Assembly (NCBI RefSeq): GCF_017876165.1
Contig: NZ_JAGINQ010000006.1
Coordinates: forward strand, 62,001 to 126,000
DNA length: 64,000 nucleotides
Direction: 5' to 3'
Source of the DNA: Azospirillum soli
GTDB lineage: Bacteria > Pseudomonadota > Alphaproteobacteria > Azospirillales > Azospirillaceae
Under the pieces are notes generated by a model. That model ran no database searches. It had not been told where the DNA came from and was given only the letters and a program-made list of their open reading frames with translations. The first letter of the stretch is position 1; each line of letters opens with the position of its first letter. Shown here piece after piece: positions 7,616 through 14,901 of this stretch. The position numbers were made by a program, and so were the translations under genes.

Positions 7616-7816
7616 ATGCGCATCGAGTTCGACCGCCACACCGGAGCCTACCTGTCGTGGGCCAAGGGCTTCCTCTGGGTGACCAAGCTCAAAGGAGCGG
7701 GAGCAGCCCTTGAGCACCCCAAAGGCAAATCCTGGGGGCTCTGGCGCGAGGACGGAGAGACGTTCTTGAACGCTGGCCCTATTGTTGCCGCTCTCGGGGT
7801 CCATAGGCACGCGTAA
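7616..7816 (+). CDS. Small phage/island protein, unknown
   Basis: 66 aa from ATG 7616, preceded by TGAGGAG about 8 nt upstream. The composition is that of a folded small protein (MRIEFDRHTGAYLSWAKGF...; SWGLWREDGETFLNAG), with no membrane span or known motif. Palindromic site 3 lies directly before it. No homologous family recognised. Confidence 0.55.
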   Translation: MRIEFDRHTGAYLSWAKGFLWVTKLKGAGAALEHPKGKSWGLWREDGETFLNAGPIVAALGVHRHA

Positions 7817-7968
7817 ATGGGGCCTCCTTTACCACAAGGGAGAACCGTACATTGCTTGCGTGTCCGTGAGGACATCTGTTGGGAACTTTGACCAAACCCC
7901 CGTGGCGCATCCCCGGTGTTTCCTGAGGTGTCCCATGGGGGCCTGTAGCGCACCGCCAGCGCCTTCAA

Positions 7969-7985
7969 GGTGTAGTCACTATACC
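7969..7985. promoter_or_regulatory. Palindromic site 4 (GGTGTAGTCACTATACC)
   Basis: 17 bp, one mismatch between arms. The next credible ORF starts 322 bp further on, beyond a terminator-like hairpin, so this site may drive or control an untranslated transcript. Confidence 0.55.
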
Positions 7986-8261
7986 GGAGCCCAGACGGCA
8001 CCGGAGCGGGGACGGAAAACGCCCTCCGACATCCGACACAGAGCCATTCTCTGACACGTTGAAGGTGCCCAGGGAATTAGGGGACACCTTTACTCCGAGG
8101 CTGAGATACAGATTATCTAAGGGTTCTCTTAAGATGAAGCTTAAGGCTCTCTATACATCATCTTTAATGAAACCCTCTCCTATAGCTGTATCTAAAGCTT
8201 CTTCCTAAGGTTTACCCTAGGAACCACCTTCCTTTGTGTCTCATCCAGGGTCATCCATCCT
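7986..8261. other. Non-coding, AT-rich structured interval
   Basis: No ORF with protein-like composition. From about 8095 the GC falls sharply. Several inverted repeats follow: CTTAAG/CTTAAG (8128-8133, 8140-8145) enclosed by AGGGTT/AACCCT (8120-8125, 8171-8176), and an imperfect hairpin CCTAAGG-TTTA-CCCTAGG (8204-8221). Bounded by palindromic site 4 and a terminator-like hairpin, it is a candidate small RNA. Inference from structure only. Confidence 0.35.
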
Positions 8262-8280
8262 GGGGGACACCTCCCTTTTT
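8262..8280 (+). terminator. Rho-independent-like terminator
   Basis: GGGGG (8262-8266), loop ACAC, CTCCC (8271-8275; one G-T pair), then TTTTT (8276-8280). It lies 27 bp before the next ORF and would end transcripts from site 3 or site 4. Confidence 0.5.
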
Positions 8281-8307
8281 CATTAACGACATCCCAAGGA
8301 ACTCCGC

Positions 8308-8529
8308 ATGAAGGAACCCAAAGGGTCCCGCTACAAGGAAGCGGTCTTGCACCGCTCCCAAATCCGCCTCAGTCCCACCGACCGGGAAACACTCAGGCGC
8401 ATCCGGACACGCTACGAGGATGAGCGAGGGGTCAACCCCAGCAATTCCATCATCCTGTCCATGGCCCTGTCTTCCCTCTCCGAGGAGATGAACAAGGGGA
8501 TACTAAGGGGGCATCCGTCGCTGACCTGA
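8308..8529 (+). CDS. Small protein, possibly ribbon-helix-helix
   Basis: 73 aa; ATG 8308 preceded by AAGGA. A short basic N-terminus and HRSQIRLSPTDRETLRRIRTRYEDERG, followed by a hydrophobic helix (SNSIILSMALSSLSEEM), gives a beta-alpha-alpha outline like ribbon-helix-helix DNA-binding proteins. The match is by pattern only. It sits between a terminator and palindromic site 5 and could be an island regulator. Confidence 0.5.
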   Translation: MKEPKGSRYKEAVLHRSQIRLSPTDRETLRRIRTRYEDERGVNPSNSIILSMALSSLSEEMNKGILRGHPSLT

Positions 8530-8581
8530 CGGAACCGCCAAGCTCGTTCTTCGCCTCCTCCCTGACGGTCTCCGGATCGTC

Positions 8582-8598
8582 GGTATAGTGACTATACC
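8582..8598. promoter_or_regulatory. Palindromic site 5 (GGTATAGTGACTATACC)
   Basis: Perfect 8-bp arms around a central G, in opposite central-base polarity to sites 3 and 4. It lies 52 bp after the RHH-like ORF and 96 bp before the next ORF. Confidence 0.6.
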
Positions 8599-8694
8599 CG
8601 CCCACCCATCGCCCAACGCGCCCAGCCATGTCCAGTTTTCACATTCTTGTGTCGTTATTTCTGGGTTTCGTTGTACATTCAGCCCATAGGTTCC

Positions 8695-8958
8695 ATGCTC
8701 CACGCCACCATCGCCAAGCAAACTTGCACCTGCCCCGCCCTTGGCATCTCCACCACAGCCGACACCGACGAAGACCCCATCCTCATCCTGTGTCGCAAGC
8801 TCGATGCCGCTGGGTACGGGGACGAAGCTCTCACCGTCTCCCGCAACGGAACCCCAGCGGTTCACGTCAGCTGCATCCTACAGGCCGCACGGCGCACCGT
8901 GGTCGAGAACAAGAGCGTCGGCCCCAGGTTTGGGCGCTTTCGCCCGTTCTCCCGGTGA
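8695..8958 (+). CDS. Small phage/island protein, unknown
   Basis: 87 aa from ATG 8695 (MLHATIAKQTCTCPALG...). The frame opens slightly earlier, but the upstream residues do not look coding. It has a CTC motif near the N-terminus and an ordinary soluble composition ending in a basic tail. No domain recognised. It follows palindromic site 5 and precedes the gp13-like gene, so it may be a phage early or structural accessory gene. Confidence 0.45.
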   Translation: MLHATIAKQTCTCPALGISTTADTDEDPILILCRKLDAAGYGDEALTVSRNGTPAVHVSCILQAARRTVVENKSVGPRFGRFRPFSR

Positions 8959-8989
8959 CGCTCAAGGAAGGCCCTGAAGCCCTCCCGGC

Positions 8990-9056
8990 CACTACCCTAC
9001 CGGACACCCTCTCAGACGCAATCCCAGGCCCCGACCGCACACCCTGGCGGCGATGC
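8990..9056 (+). repeat. Degenerate island repeat, copy 2
   Basis: Contains CCTACCGGACACCCTCTCAG (8996-9015), which differs from the third copy by one base, then a diverged part ending in ACCCTGGCGG. It occupies the spacer before the gp13-like gene. Confidence 0.5.
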
Positions 9057-9096
9057 CTGAAGGCTGCCCCCATCCACCCCCAAACGGGAACCCGAC

Positions 9097-9612
9097 ATGA
9101 CCGAAACCGTCACCCCTGCCGCGCCCTCGTTTCCCTCCATCAACCTCCCGGCTTCGATGTCGATTGTCCCGGCCACGGCGGAACATGCCGCCCACCTCGC
9201 GCCGCGACTGCGGAAGGCTGACGTTGAGGAAATCGCCGCGTCATCCGGCAGGACGCCTATCGAGTCGCTTCAATGCTCCGTTGCCAGTTCAGCCGAAAGC
9301 TACGCCGTCATCTCCGATGGCCAGCCCATCGCCATCTTCGGCGTCGTCAGCATCGTTGACGGCGTGGGCTTCCCCTGGCTGATGGGGTCCGACGAACTGA
9401 GCCAGTACCCCGAAGCGTTCATCAAGTCCTGTATGCCGGTGATCGAGTTCTTCCATGGCCGGTTCCCCGTTCTGACCGGCATGATTGATGCCCGGAACAC
9501 GCTGCACCTCCGTTGGCTGGAATGGTGCGGCTTTGAGCTTGTCCAGCGTCACCCTGATTTCGGGGTGGGCGGGGTCGATTTCTGGCAGTTCCGCCGGGTG
9601 CATCATGTGTGA
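9097..9612 (+). CDS. T7 gp13-like internal virion protein (DUF2833, GNAT fold)
   Basis: 171 aa. Residues about 20-168 fit the DUF2833 family of T7-like podoviruses: MSIVPATAEHAAHLAPRLRKAD at the start, ISDGQPIAIFG, the tryptophan strand GFPWLMGSDEL, then IDARNTLHLRWLEWCGFELV. These proteins have a GNAT-like fold and, as T7 gp13, help assemble the internal core of the virion. The N-terminal 20 residues are Pro/Thr-rich. The stop overlaps the start of the gp14-like gene by 8 nt, the order seen in T7 (13-14). No other virion gene accompanies them. Confidence 0.75.
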   Translation: MTETVTPAAPSFPSINLPASMSIVPATAEHAAHLAPRLRKADVEEIAASSGRTPIESLQCSVASSAESYAVISDGQPIAIFGVVSIVDGVGFPWLMGSDELSQYPEAFIKSCMPVIEFFHGRFPVLTGMIDARNTLHLRWLEWCGFELVQRHPDFGVGGVDFWQFRRVHHV

Positions 9613-10207
9613 AGCCACAACCATGTTCGCCATCTCCTCGGCTATCACCGTCGCGTCCACAGCGGCGAGCATGGTCGGTCAGTCGCAGATGGCGAGCGCA
9701 CAAAAAGCCTACAACAGGAAGACCGCCGACGCCGCGCGACAGGCGTACAAGGACAACATCGCCACCCTTCAGCTTCAGCGCACCCAGGAGCGGGAAGCCG
9801 CGTCCGCCGTGTTGGAGAACGCGGGGCGGGAAGCCCTACAGGCCCGCGCCACCCAGCGCGCGGCAGCCGGTGAGGCTGGTGTCTCCGGTCTCTCCGTGGA
9901 TGCCCTCACACGGGACTTCATGGCCCGTGAGTTGAACTTTGCCACCAACACCAAAACCAACTTCCAGAACAAATCCGAACAGATCGACCGGGAGATGGTG
10001 GGTGCACGGGCGGGGGCTATCAGCCAGATCAACCAAGCGAACGCTCCGGTGAACCGTCCGAACTACCTTGAGGCTGGTCTGAGGACGGGAGCGGGGGTGT
10101 TCAACTCCTATGACCGCTACCTTGACCCGCTGAAGATCAATCAGCCGCAACCCCGTGTGTCGAACGCTGGCATGGCCGCCCTGGCAAACCGGGGTTCCAA
10201 GTGGTGA
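9605..10207 (+). CDS. T7 gp14-like internal virion protein B
   Basis: 200 aa from ATG 9605 (MCEATTMFAISSAITVAS). T7-type gp14 proteins also start with Met-Cys and a small hydrophobic helix. After that helix the chain is long, Ala/Gln-rich and helical (about 30-150), with the landmarks AGEAGVSGLSVDAL and ATNTKTNFQNKSEQID typical of the family. In T7, gp14 enters the cell outer membrane during ejection with gp15 and gp16, neither of which is present here. The last 40 residues are polar. Looks intact. Confidence 0.75.
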   Translation: MCEATTMFAISSAITVASTAASMVGQSQMASAQKAYNRKTADAARQAYKDNIATLQLQRTQEREAASAVLENAGREALQARATQRAAAGEAGVSGLSVDALTRDFMARELNFATNTKTNFQNKSEQIDREMVGARAGAISQINQANAPVNRPNYLEAGLRTGAGVFNSYDRYLDPLKINQPQPRVSNAGMAALANRGSKW

Positions 10208-10239
10208 GCCCGCAGAAAGGCTTGACTACCTACTTCCGC

Positions 10240-10318
10240 CACCGACCTACCGGACACCCCCTCAGGCCCGATCCAGGGCGCATAGCGCGCACCCTGGCGC
10301 GGCTCCCGGGAAGCCGCT
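10240..10318 (+). repeat. Degenerate island repeat, copy 3
   Basis: CCTACCGGACACCCCCTCAG (10246-10265) followed by GATCCAGGGCGCATAGCGC. The inner part can fold (CCAGGG at 10273-10278 with CCCTGG at 10292-10297). It lies just after the gp14-like gene. Confidence 0.5.
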
Positions 10319-10416
10319 TATCAGGAACGGATGAACCGCCTGAAGGCACCAAGGATGTCTTCAGGAAGGTAGCTGAGGAGCCCCTAGGCCGGAACCTGGG
10401 GCTCCTTGCTCCCATG

Positions 10417-11058
10417 TCACAGCGCGCACGCACGCATGAGCTCTCTACCAAAATGCGTCACATAAAGCCTTAATTCGTCCCCAGTGATTGTGTTGTGCAG
10501 AGCCACGTTGTTATAATCAGAAATACAGCCGAGTCTTTTTAAATTATCAAAAGATACAAACAACTCATCTTCGCGCACCCCCAACTGCTCCGGCCAACTA
10601 TCGTGATAAACTACGGTCTGCGCGCCACCGAAGGACGCTATTTTATCCAAAACAACCGCATCAAGTGCGTCTAGTTTTTTAATTGCTTCGATAAAGCTTG
10701 TTCGGACGCCAGACCTACTACCATCCATTGCATTTGCCAACAGCCTAGCCCATAGCTCTTGAAGCTCTGTGCGGCTTTCATCCTGGGCAGCCTCAAACAA
10801 CGGAATAGCAAGCGTTGGACTTACCGGCTCAACTCGGGCATCCTCACGCTGGCCCAAGACTTCTTCTGTCCTCTGCTGAAGTCGATGAATGTTGCGTATA
10901 CGGACTTCGCGCAGCCAATCCCCTACGATCACACCAACGGCATCTTGAGGAACCGTGCCGAGAACCTTTCCGATGAAGCGCCCGATTTCAACGCCAGCGT
11001 CAACGGCCTTCCCGACCGTGACCGCCACAGCCTGAGTGGCCTTTGCCTCTGTTTCCAC
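10417..11058 (-). CDS. Abi_alpha / DUF4393 family protein, putative phage defence
   Basis: 213 aa from GTG 11058. The N-terminal segment carries a Gly/Val-rich amphipathic helix (KAVDAGVEIGRFIGKVLGTV). The central part has the family landmarks PVSPTLAIPLFEAAQDES and LQELWARLLANAMD, followed by a mixed alpha/beta C-terminus with winged-helix character. This fits Pfam Abi_alpha (DUF4393), found in abortive-infection loci and near phages. It lies directly beyond the gp14-like gene, oriented against it, with AT-richer codon use than the core. The defence role is inferred from family and location. Confidence 0.6.
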   Translation of the reverse strand: METEAKATQAVAVTVGKAVDAGVEIGRFIGKVLGTVPQDAVGVIVGDWLREVRIRNIHRLQQRTEEVLGQREDARVEPVSPTLAIPLFEAAQDESRTELQELWARLLANAMDGSRSGVRTSFIEAIKKLDALDAVVLDKIASFGGAQTVVYHDSWPEQLGVREDELFVSFDNLKRLGCISDYNNVALHNTITGDELRLYVTHFGRELMRACAL

Positions 11059-11354
11059 ACCGCCCCCTATAACTTTCGCAGATGATGAAGATTAGGGATG
11101 CCACCTTTAAGGCAAATTTCCGAGAGAGCGCACACCTGAAACAAACCTTTGGATGTCACTCAGCCGCCCCCACTCAAACCGTACGCCACCCATAGCGCCG
11201 CGTTCCGCACCCTTCAGGTGTTTTCAAGTTACCGAGAAGGCTTCCCCGCCACAACACCGGCCCAGCGAAGGCCAGCAACACGCAATGATAGAGACTGGAT
11301 GCCACCACACAGTCAAACCTGCCATTTTAGCTAAATACGCCACCCTCTTACAAT

Positions 11355-12083
11355 CTATTTCCAATCCAAACTCTTATATGCAGATGCAACAACCCAAAAC
11401 GCCTCCTCAGCGTCACTACGAGACACATCTATTCCATGGATTGCCCGGTTTGCAACAGAGAGAGCCCACCGCAGTTGCTCAAGAATACTACCGTTAACCA
11501 AGCCAACTCTTCCCAAATAGTGCAACATAGATCCGGCTGACGACTTTCCAATCGGCAAATTATTTTTCTCAGCTAGTTCATTCAGATTGATTTCGAGATC
11601 GCGGCGCATCCGCGCAAGCCCATTCCAAACCTCACCAATTCGGATTTCATTCAAGGCCAAGCGCAAATTAGATGGCAAATCATCCGCGATGCCGTCTTGT
11701 GGATACGCAGAAACGGCCACATCGGACTTTTCCAGATCGTCGTCAGCAGAAAGCATATCAGCAATTCTGCTAAGGTATTTATGAAGCTGGTCCGCCTTTT
11801 CATCTTCCTTCGCGTACTCATAGACAGACACTTTCCCAAGAGTATTGTGTAAATAAGACCCTAGCGTATCGATTTTGTAGGAATTTATGGCTTTATCAAA
11901 TTCAGCTTTACGAAGCGCCTTCTCATACTGGACGTGCTTAAAGGCAGAAGCCAATAAATTGTATATTGCATTAACCACTACAGCCGAAGCAAAGAAAATA
12001 GAGGCGGTAGTGATGTTTCCAGCCACATCCCCCACCTTTATCGATGAAATAACATTTGCAACTACCTCAATAATATATGACAT
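11355..12083 (-). CDS. Membrane-anchored protein with HEPN/DUF4145-like C-terminus
   Basis: 242 aa, ATG 12083, with AAGGAG 9 nt upstream located inside the end of the preceding gene. One N-terminal membrane span (about 22-47) is followed by a charged helical stalk (50-115) and a C-terminal helical domain. That domain ends in WALSVANRAIHGIDVSRSDAEEAF, resembling the (R/N)xxxHG signature of DUF4145/Swt1-type HEPN folds; the spacing is not the canonical Rx4-6H. GC is far below the core genes. It is coupled to the gene before it, suggesting a two-protein membrane complex. Function unknown. Confidence 0.55.
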   Translation of the reverse strand: MSYIIEVVANVISSIKVGDVAGNITTASIFFASAVVVNAIYNLLASAFKHVQYEKALRKAEFDKAINSYKIDTLGSYLHNTLGKVSVYEYAKEDEKADQLHKYLSRIADMLSADDDLEKSDVAVSAYPQDGIADDLPSNLRLALNEIRIGEVWNGLARMRRDLEINLNELAEKNNLPIGKSSAGSMLHYLGRVGLVNGSILEQLRWALSVANRAIHGIDVSRSDAEEAFWVVASAYKSLDWK

Positions 12084-12086
12084 AAT

Positions 12087-12548
12087 TTAGCGCTCCTTGT
12101 TATACATAATTAGAAATTTCTGAATTCTCTTAATGTCAGAGAAAAGCTTAATTGCAGATAGATACTCCCTGTTATGCCTCCTAAGGACAAACAACCGAAA
12201 TAGGCCAAAAAGGAAGAGAACGAGGGTAGCAGCAAGTCCTCCTTCGATTTGAGCCGGGGTTATGCTAGCCCCATCTTTGACAACCGCAACCCCCAATGCG
12301 ATTAGGAACGATATTCCAGCCCCAAACAAAAACTTTACCATTTCTATTTCACGCCCATACCTCCAGTCAAAAAGCTTTTCGAGCTTTTTCTCGCCGTCGG
12401 GAACATCCGACGTTACAATATTGATGATGTCTTTAACTCTAAGATCTTTCACGGACGCTAGCTCTCTACTCAAGGAAACGCTATGCAACGGTGCATAGAA
12501 TATGAACGCCGTTTCTGGTGAGGTCAAGGCGCATAGAAGTACCTTCAT
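12087..12548 (-). CDS. Two-span membrane protein, partner of downstream gene
   Basis: 153 aa from ATG 12548. Residues 1-68 are soluble and start with a hydrophobic-aromatic segment. Two membrane spans follow (about 72-90 and 103-122) with a short loop, then a basic C-terminal tail (RRHNREYLSAIKLFSDIKRIQ). No family recognised. Only 3 nt separate its stop from the next gene, which borrows its ribosome site, so the two form a compact AT-rich operon at the island edge. Confidence 0.55.
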   Translation of the reverse strand: MKVLLCALTSPETAFIFYAPLHSVSLSRELASVKDLRVKDIINIVTSDVPDGEKKLEKLFDWRYGREIEMVKFLFGAGISFLIALGVAVVKDGASITPAQIEGGLAATLVLFLFGLFRLFVLRRHNREYLSAIKLFSDIKRIQKFLIMYNKER

Positions 12549-12801
12549 GCGCGCGAAAGACGATCCACCTGCGCCAAATACGCCTGAGGAGGGAGGTCGT
12601 GGGAACGACAGACCAGTGTTCTGACCCTTTCAAGCCTCTTGCTTATACCCCAACCAACTGCTACAGAGAAGTTCCGTCGGGATCGATATTTTCGCATAGT
12701 TTCAGTGACTTAAGTGGATGGAACGGATGATCCCACCCCATCCGCCACCCCCCCAAATTCTGGCACGCTTGGCAAAGGCATTTCTTGCCCTGCACCAAAC
12801 G

Positions 12802-13188
12802 TCAGGACACGGCGCCCGGCAGCTTCGCGCCACCGCGCGCATAGACCTGCCCCGGCAGGCATTCCCGGTCGACCGGCACGACGACGGCGCCCGGCTGGTC
12901 CTTCAGCGCCACCCAGGCGTCATAGCCGACGATCTCCTCGACACCCCAATAAACGCCGTACACCAGCCCGCGAACGTTGGAGATCGGGATGCGAGCCCCG
13001 GCCAGCATGGACGCCACCACCGCGTTGCACGGGTGGGGGCTGAGCCGGTCGAGAGTCTCCACCGCGCCCGGTTCCGGCGTGCCGCGCGGGGACGGTTGCA
13101 GGCCGGCGCAGGCCGCCAACAAAAGCAACGGCGCCAACAGCAGCGGCACACGGCGCACCCCGCGCCGACCGGTTCGCGACTTCGCCAT
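12802..13188 (-). CDS. Lipoprotein, unknown
   Basis: 128 aa from ATG 13188 (MAKSRTGRRGVRR). A basic start and hydrophobic core lead into the lipobox LLAAC near residue 28, so the mature protein should be lipidated. The mature part contains three Cys and a globular segment (NAVVASMLAGARIPISNVRGLVYGV). First gene with typical high-GC core composition right of the island. Divergent from the YafY-type regulator. Confidence 0.65.
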   Translation of the reverse strand: MAKSRTGRRGVRRVPLLLAPLLLLAACAGLQPSPRGTPEPGAVETLDRLSPHPCNAVVASMLAGARIPISNVRGLVYGVYWGVEEIVGYDAWVALKDQPGAVVVPVDRECLPGQVYARGGAKLPGAVS

Positions 13189-13282
13189 GGCCCCGACCTC
13201 CCAACCCGTTTCCGTCCCTTCGGCAGAAACATGGAGCCATTCCGGTGCTAGAGTAAGGCCTTTCGCAAGAGGTTCCCCGCCC

Positions 13283-13972
13283 GTGTCGCGCGCCGAACGC
13301 CTTCTCGACCTGATCCAGATCCTCCGGCGCCACCGCCGACCGGTGAGCGGGCACGTGCTGGCCGGCGAACTCGGCGTCAGCCTGCGCACCCTCTACCGCG
13401 ACATCGCCACCTTGCAGGCGCAGGGCGCCCAGATCGACGGGGAACCGGGGGTCGGCTACCTGCTGCGGCCGGGCTTCGTGCTGCCGCCCCTGATGTTCTC
13501 GGAGGAGGAGATCGAGGCCCTCGTGCTCGGCTCGCGCTGGGTGGCGGAGCGCGGGGACCACCGCCTCGGCGCCGCCGCGCGCAACGCGCTGGCCAAGATC
13601 GCCGCCGTGCTGCCGGCGGATTTGCGCGCGGATCTCGACGCCTCCACGCTGCTCGTCGGGCCGGGGGAAGCGATCGCCGCCGGGGATGTTGAACTGGCCG
13701 CGATCCGCAGGGCGATCCGAACCGAACGCAAGGTCGGCATCACCTACCGCGACGGCAAGGAGTCGCAAAGCCAGCGCACGATCTGGCCCTTCGCGCTCGG
13801 CTTCTTCGACCGTGCACGGGTTGTCGTCGCCTGGTGCGAGCTGCGGCAGGCCATCCGCCATTTCCGCACTGATCGTATCCTGGCGTTGGCAGTAACGGAG
13901 ACGCGCTACCCGCGCCGCCGTCAGATGCTGCTCAAGGAATGGCGGGAGGTGGAGGGGATCCGCGCGCAGTAA
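13283..13972 (+). CDS. YafY-type transcriptional regulator (HTH_11 + WYL)
   Basis: 229 aa from GTG 13283. An N-terminal HTH_11 winged helix (RLLDLIQILRRHRRPVSG...LRTLYRDIATLQAQG) joins a WYL domain (about 130-225) with IRTERKVGITYRDGKE and the strand region FDRARVVVAWCELRQAIRHFRTDRI. Such regulators often bind a palindrome before a neighbouring glyoxalase-fold gene. One is present here, with an inverted repeat between the genes. A cytoplasmic ligand-responsive repressor is the likely role. Confidence 0.88.
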   Translation: MSRAERLLDLIQILRRHRRPVSGHVLAGELGVSLRTLYRDIATLQAQGAQIDGEPGVGYLLRPGFVLPPLMFSEEEIEALVLGSRWVAERGDHRLGAAARNALAKIAAVLPADLRADLDASTLLVGPGEAIAAGDVELAAIRRAIRTERKVGITYRDGKESQSQRTIWPFALGFFDRARVVVAWCELRQAIRHFRTDRILALAVTETRYPRRRQMLLKEWREVEGIRAQ

Positions 13973-13986
13973 GGGGGGCGTTTCAC

Positions 13987-14007
13987 TGCTGACAAAAACT
14001 GACAGCA
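13987..14007. promoter_or_regulatory. Probable YafY operator
   Basis: TGCTGAC (13987-13993), a 7-bp spacer and GACAGCA (14001-14007) form an imperfect palindrome with one mismatch. It lies 51 bp before the VOC gene and right after the YafY-type gene, the arrangement expected for the repressor-target pair. Confidence 0.55.
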
Positions 14008-14057
14008 TGCCCGCGTAGGGTCGGTCCATCGAAACGCGGAACCAAGGAAACGCCGCC

Positions 14058-14429
14058 ATGACCGACCTCAGCTTCGTCCTCCTCTACGTCGAGAGCCCGA
14101 CCGCCAGCGCCGCCTTCTATGCCGATCTGCTGGACAAGCAGCCGGTCGAGGCCTCCCCGACCTTCGCCATGTTCGCCATGGAGTCGGGCGTCATGCTGGG
14201 CTTGTGGTCGCGCCACACGGTCGCCCCGGCCGCGACGGTTCCGCCCGGCGGCAGCGAGATCGCCTTCACCGTCGCCGACGCCACGGCGGTCGAGGCCACC
14301 CATCAGGATTGGCGCAAGCGCGGCCTGACCATCGTGCAGGAGCCGACCGCCATGGACTTCGGCCACACCTTCGTCGCGCTGGACCCGGACGGTCATCGCC
14401 TGCGCGTCTTCGCGCCGGCCGCTCACTGA
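14058..14429 (+). CDS. VOC (glyoxalase/bleomycin resistance) family protein
   Basis: 123 aa with paired beta-alpha-beta modules: FVLLYVESPTASAAFYADLL at the start and GHTFVALDPDGHRLRVFAP at the end, the usual VOC halves. A small metal- or ligand-binding dioxygenase-like or antibiotic-binding protein; the substrate cannot be told. Downstream of a YafY regulator and its putative operator, and followed after 13 bp by an EVE gene, so probably cotranscribed. Confidence 0.85.
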   Translation: MTDLSFVLLYVESPTASAAFYADLLDKQPVEASPTFAMFAMESGVMLGLWSRHTVAPAATVPPGGSEIAFTVADATAVEATHQDWRKRGLTIVQEPTAMDFGHTFVALDPDGHRLRVFAPAAH

Positions 14430-14442
14430 GGAGGGCGCGCCC

Positions 14443-14895
14443 ATGAGCAAGGCCATAAGCAAGACCATGAGCCGCAACTGGATCGCGGTCGCTTCGGCCG
14501 AGCATGTCAGGCTCGGCCGGGCCGGGGGCTTCATGCAGGTCTGCCACGGGAAGGCGGCGCCATTGCGCCGCATCCACCCCGGCGACCGGGTCGCCTACTA
14601 CTCCCCCTCGGACGCGTTCCGGGGGAAGGACCGGCTTCAGTCCTTCACGGCCATCGGCGTCGTGAAGGACGGTGTGCCCTACCCCTTCGACATGGGGGGC
14701 GGCTTCGTCCCCCACCGGCGTGACGTGGCGTGGCTGGACGGGCGGGAGGCGCCGATCCAGCCCCTGCTGGACGCCCTGGACTTCTCGGCGGGTGTGCGGA
14801 ACTGGGGCTATCAGCTGCGCTTCGGCCTGTTCGAGGTCAGCGACCACGACCTGCGCCTGATCGCCGACGCCATGGAGGCGCCGCTGCCCGCTTGA
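14443..14895 (+). CDS. EVE domain protein
   Basis: 150 aa (the start may be ATG 14467, MSRNWIAVASAEHV). It has the EVE/PUA-like pattern: NWIAVASAEHVRLGRAGGFMQVCHGK, the RIHPGDRVAYYSP strand, and a late NWGYQLRFGLFEVSDHDLRLIADAM. EVE proteins bind modified bases in DNA or RNA and are common near defence and stress genes. Here the neighbour is a VOC protein. Confidence 0.85.
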   Translation: MSKAISKTMSRNWIAVASAEHVRLGRAGGFMQVCHGKAAPLRRIHPGDRVAYYSPSDAFRGKDRLQSFTAIGVVKDGVPYPFDMGGGFVPHRRDVAWLDGREAPIQPLLDALDFSAGVRNWGYQLRFGLFEVSDHDLRLIADAMEAPLPA

Positions 14896-14901
14896 CAGCC
14901 G

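Noticed and set aside
7155-7616. A 153-codon minus-strand ORF in the gap before palindromic site 3
   Set aside because: No ribosome site, no family features, starts inside the following gene's start region, and contains repeat sequence.
12920-14059. A 379-codon minus-strand frame spanning the YafY gene
   Set aside because: It runs opposite a well-supported regulator and across the lipoprotein gene in another frame; Arg/Gly/Pro-rich shadow sequence.
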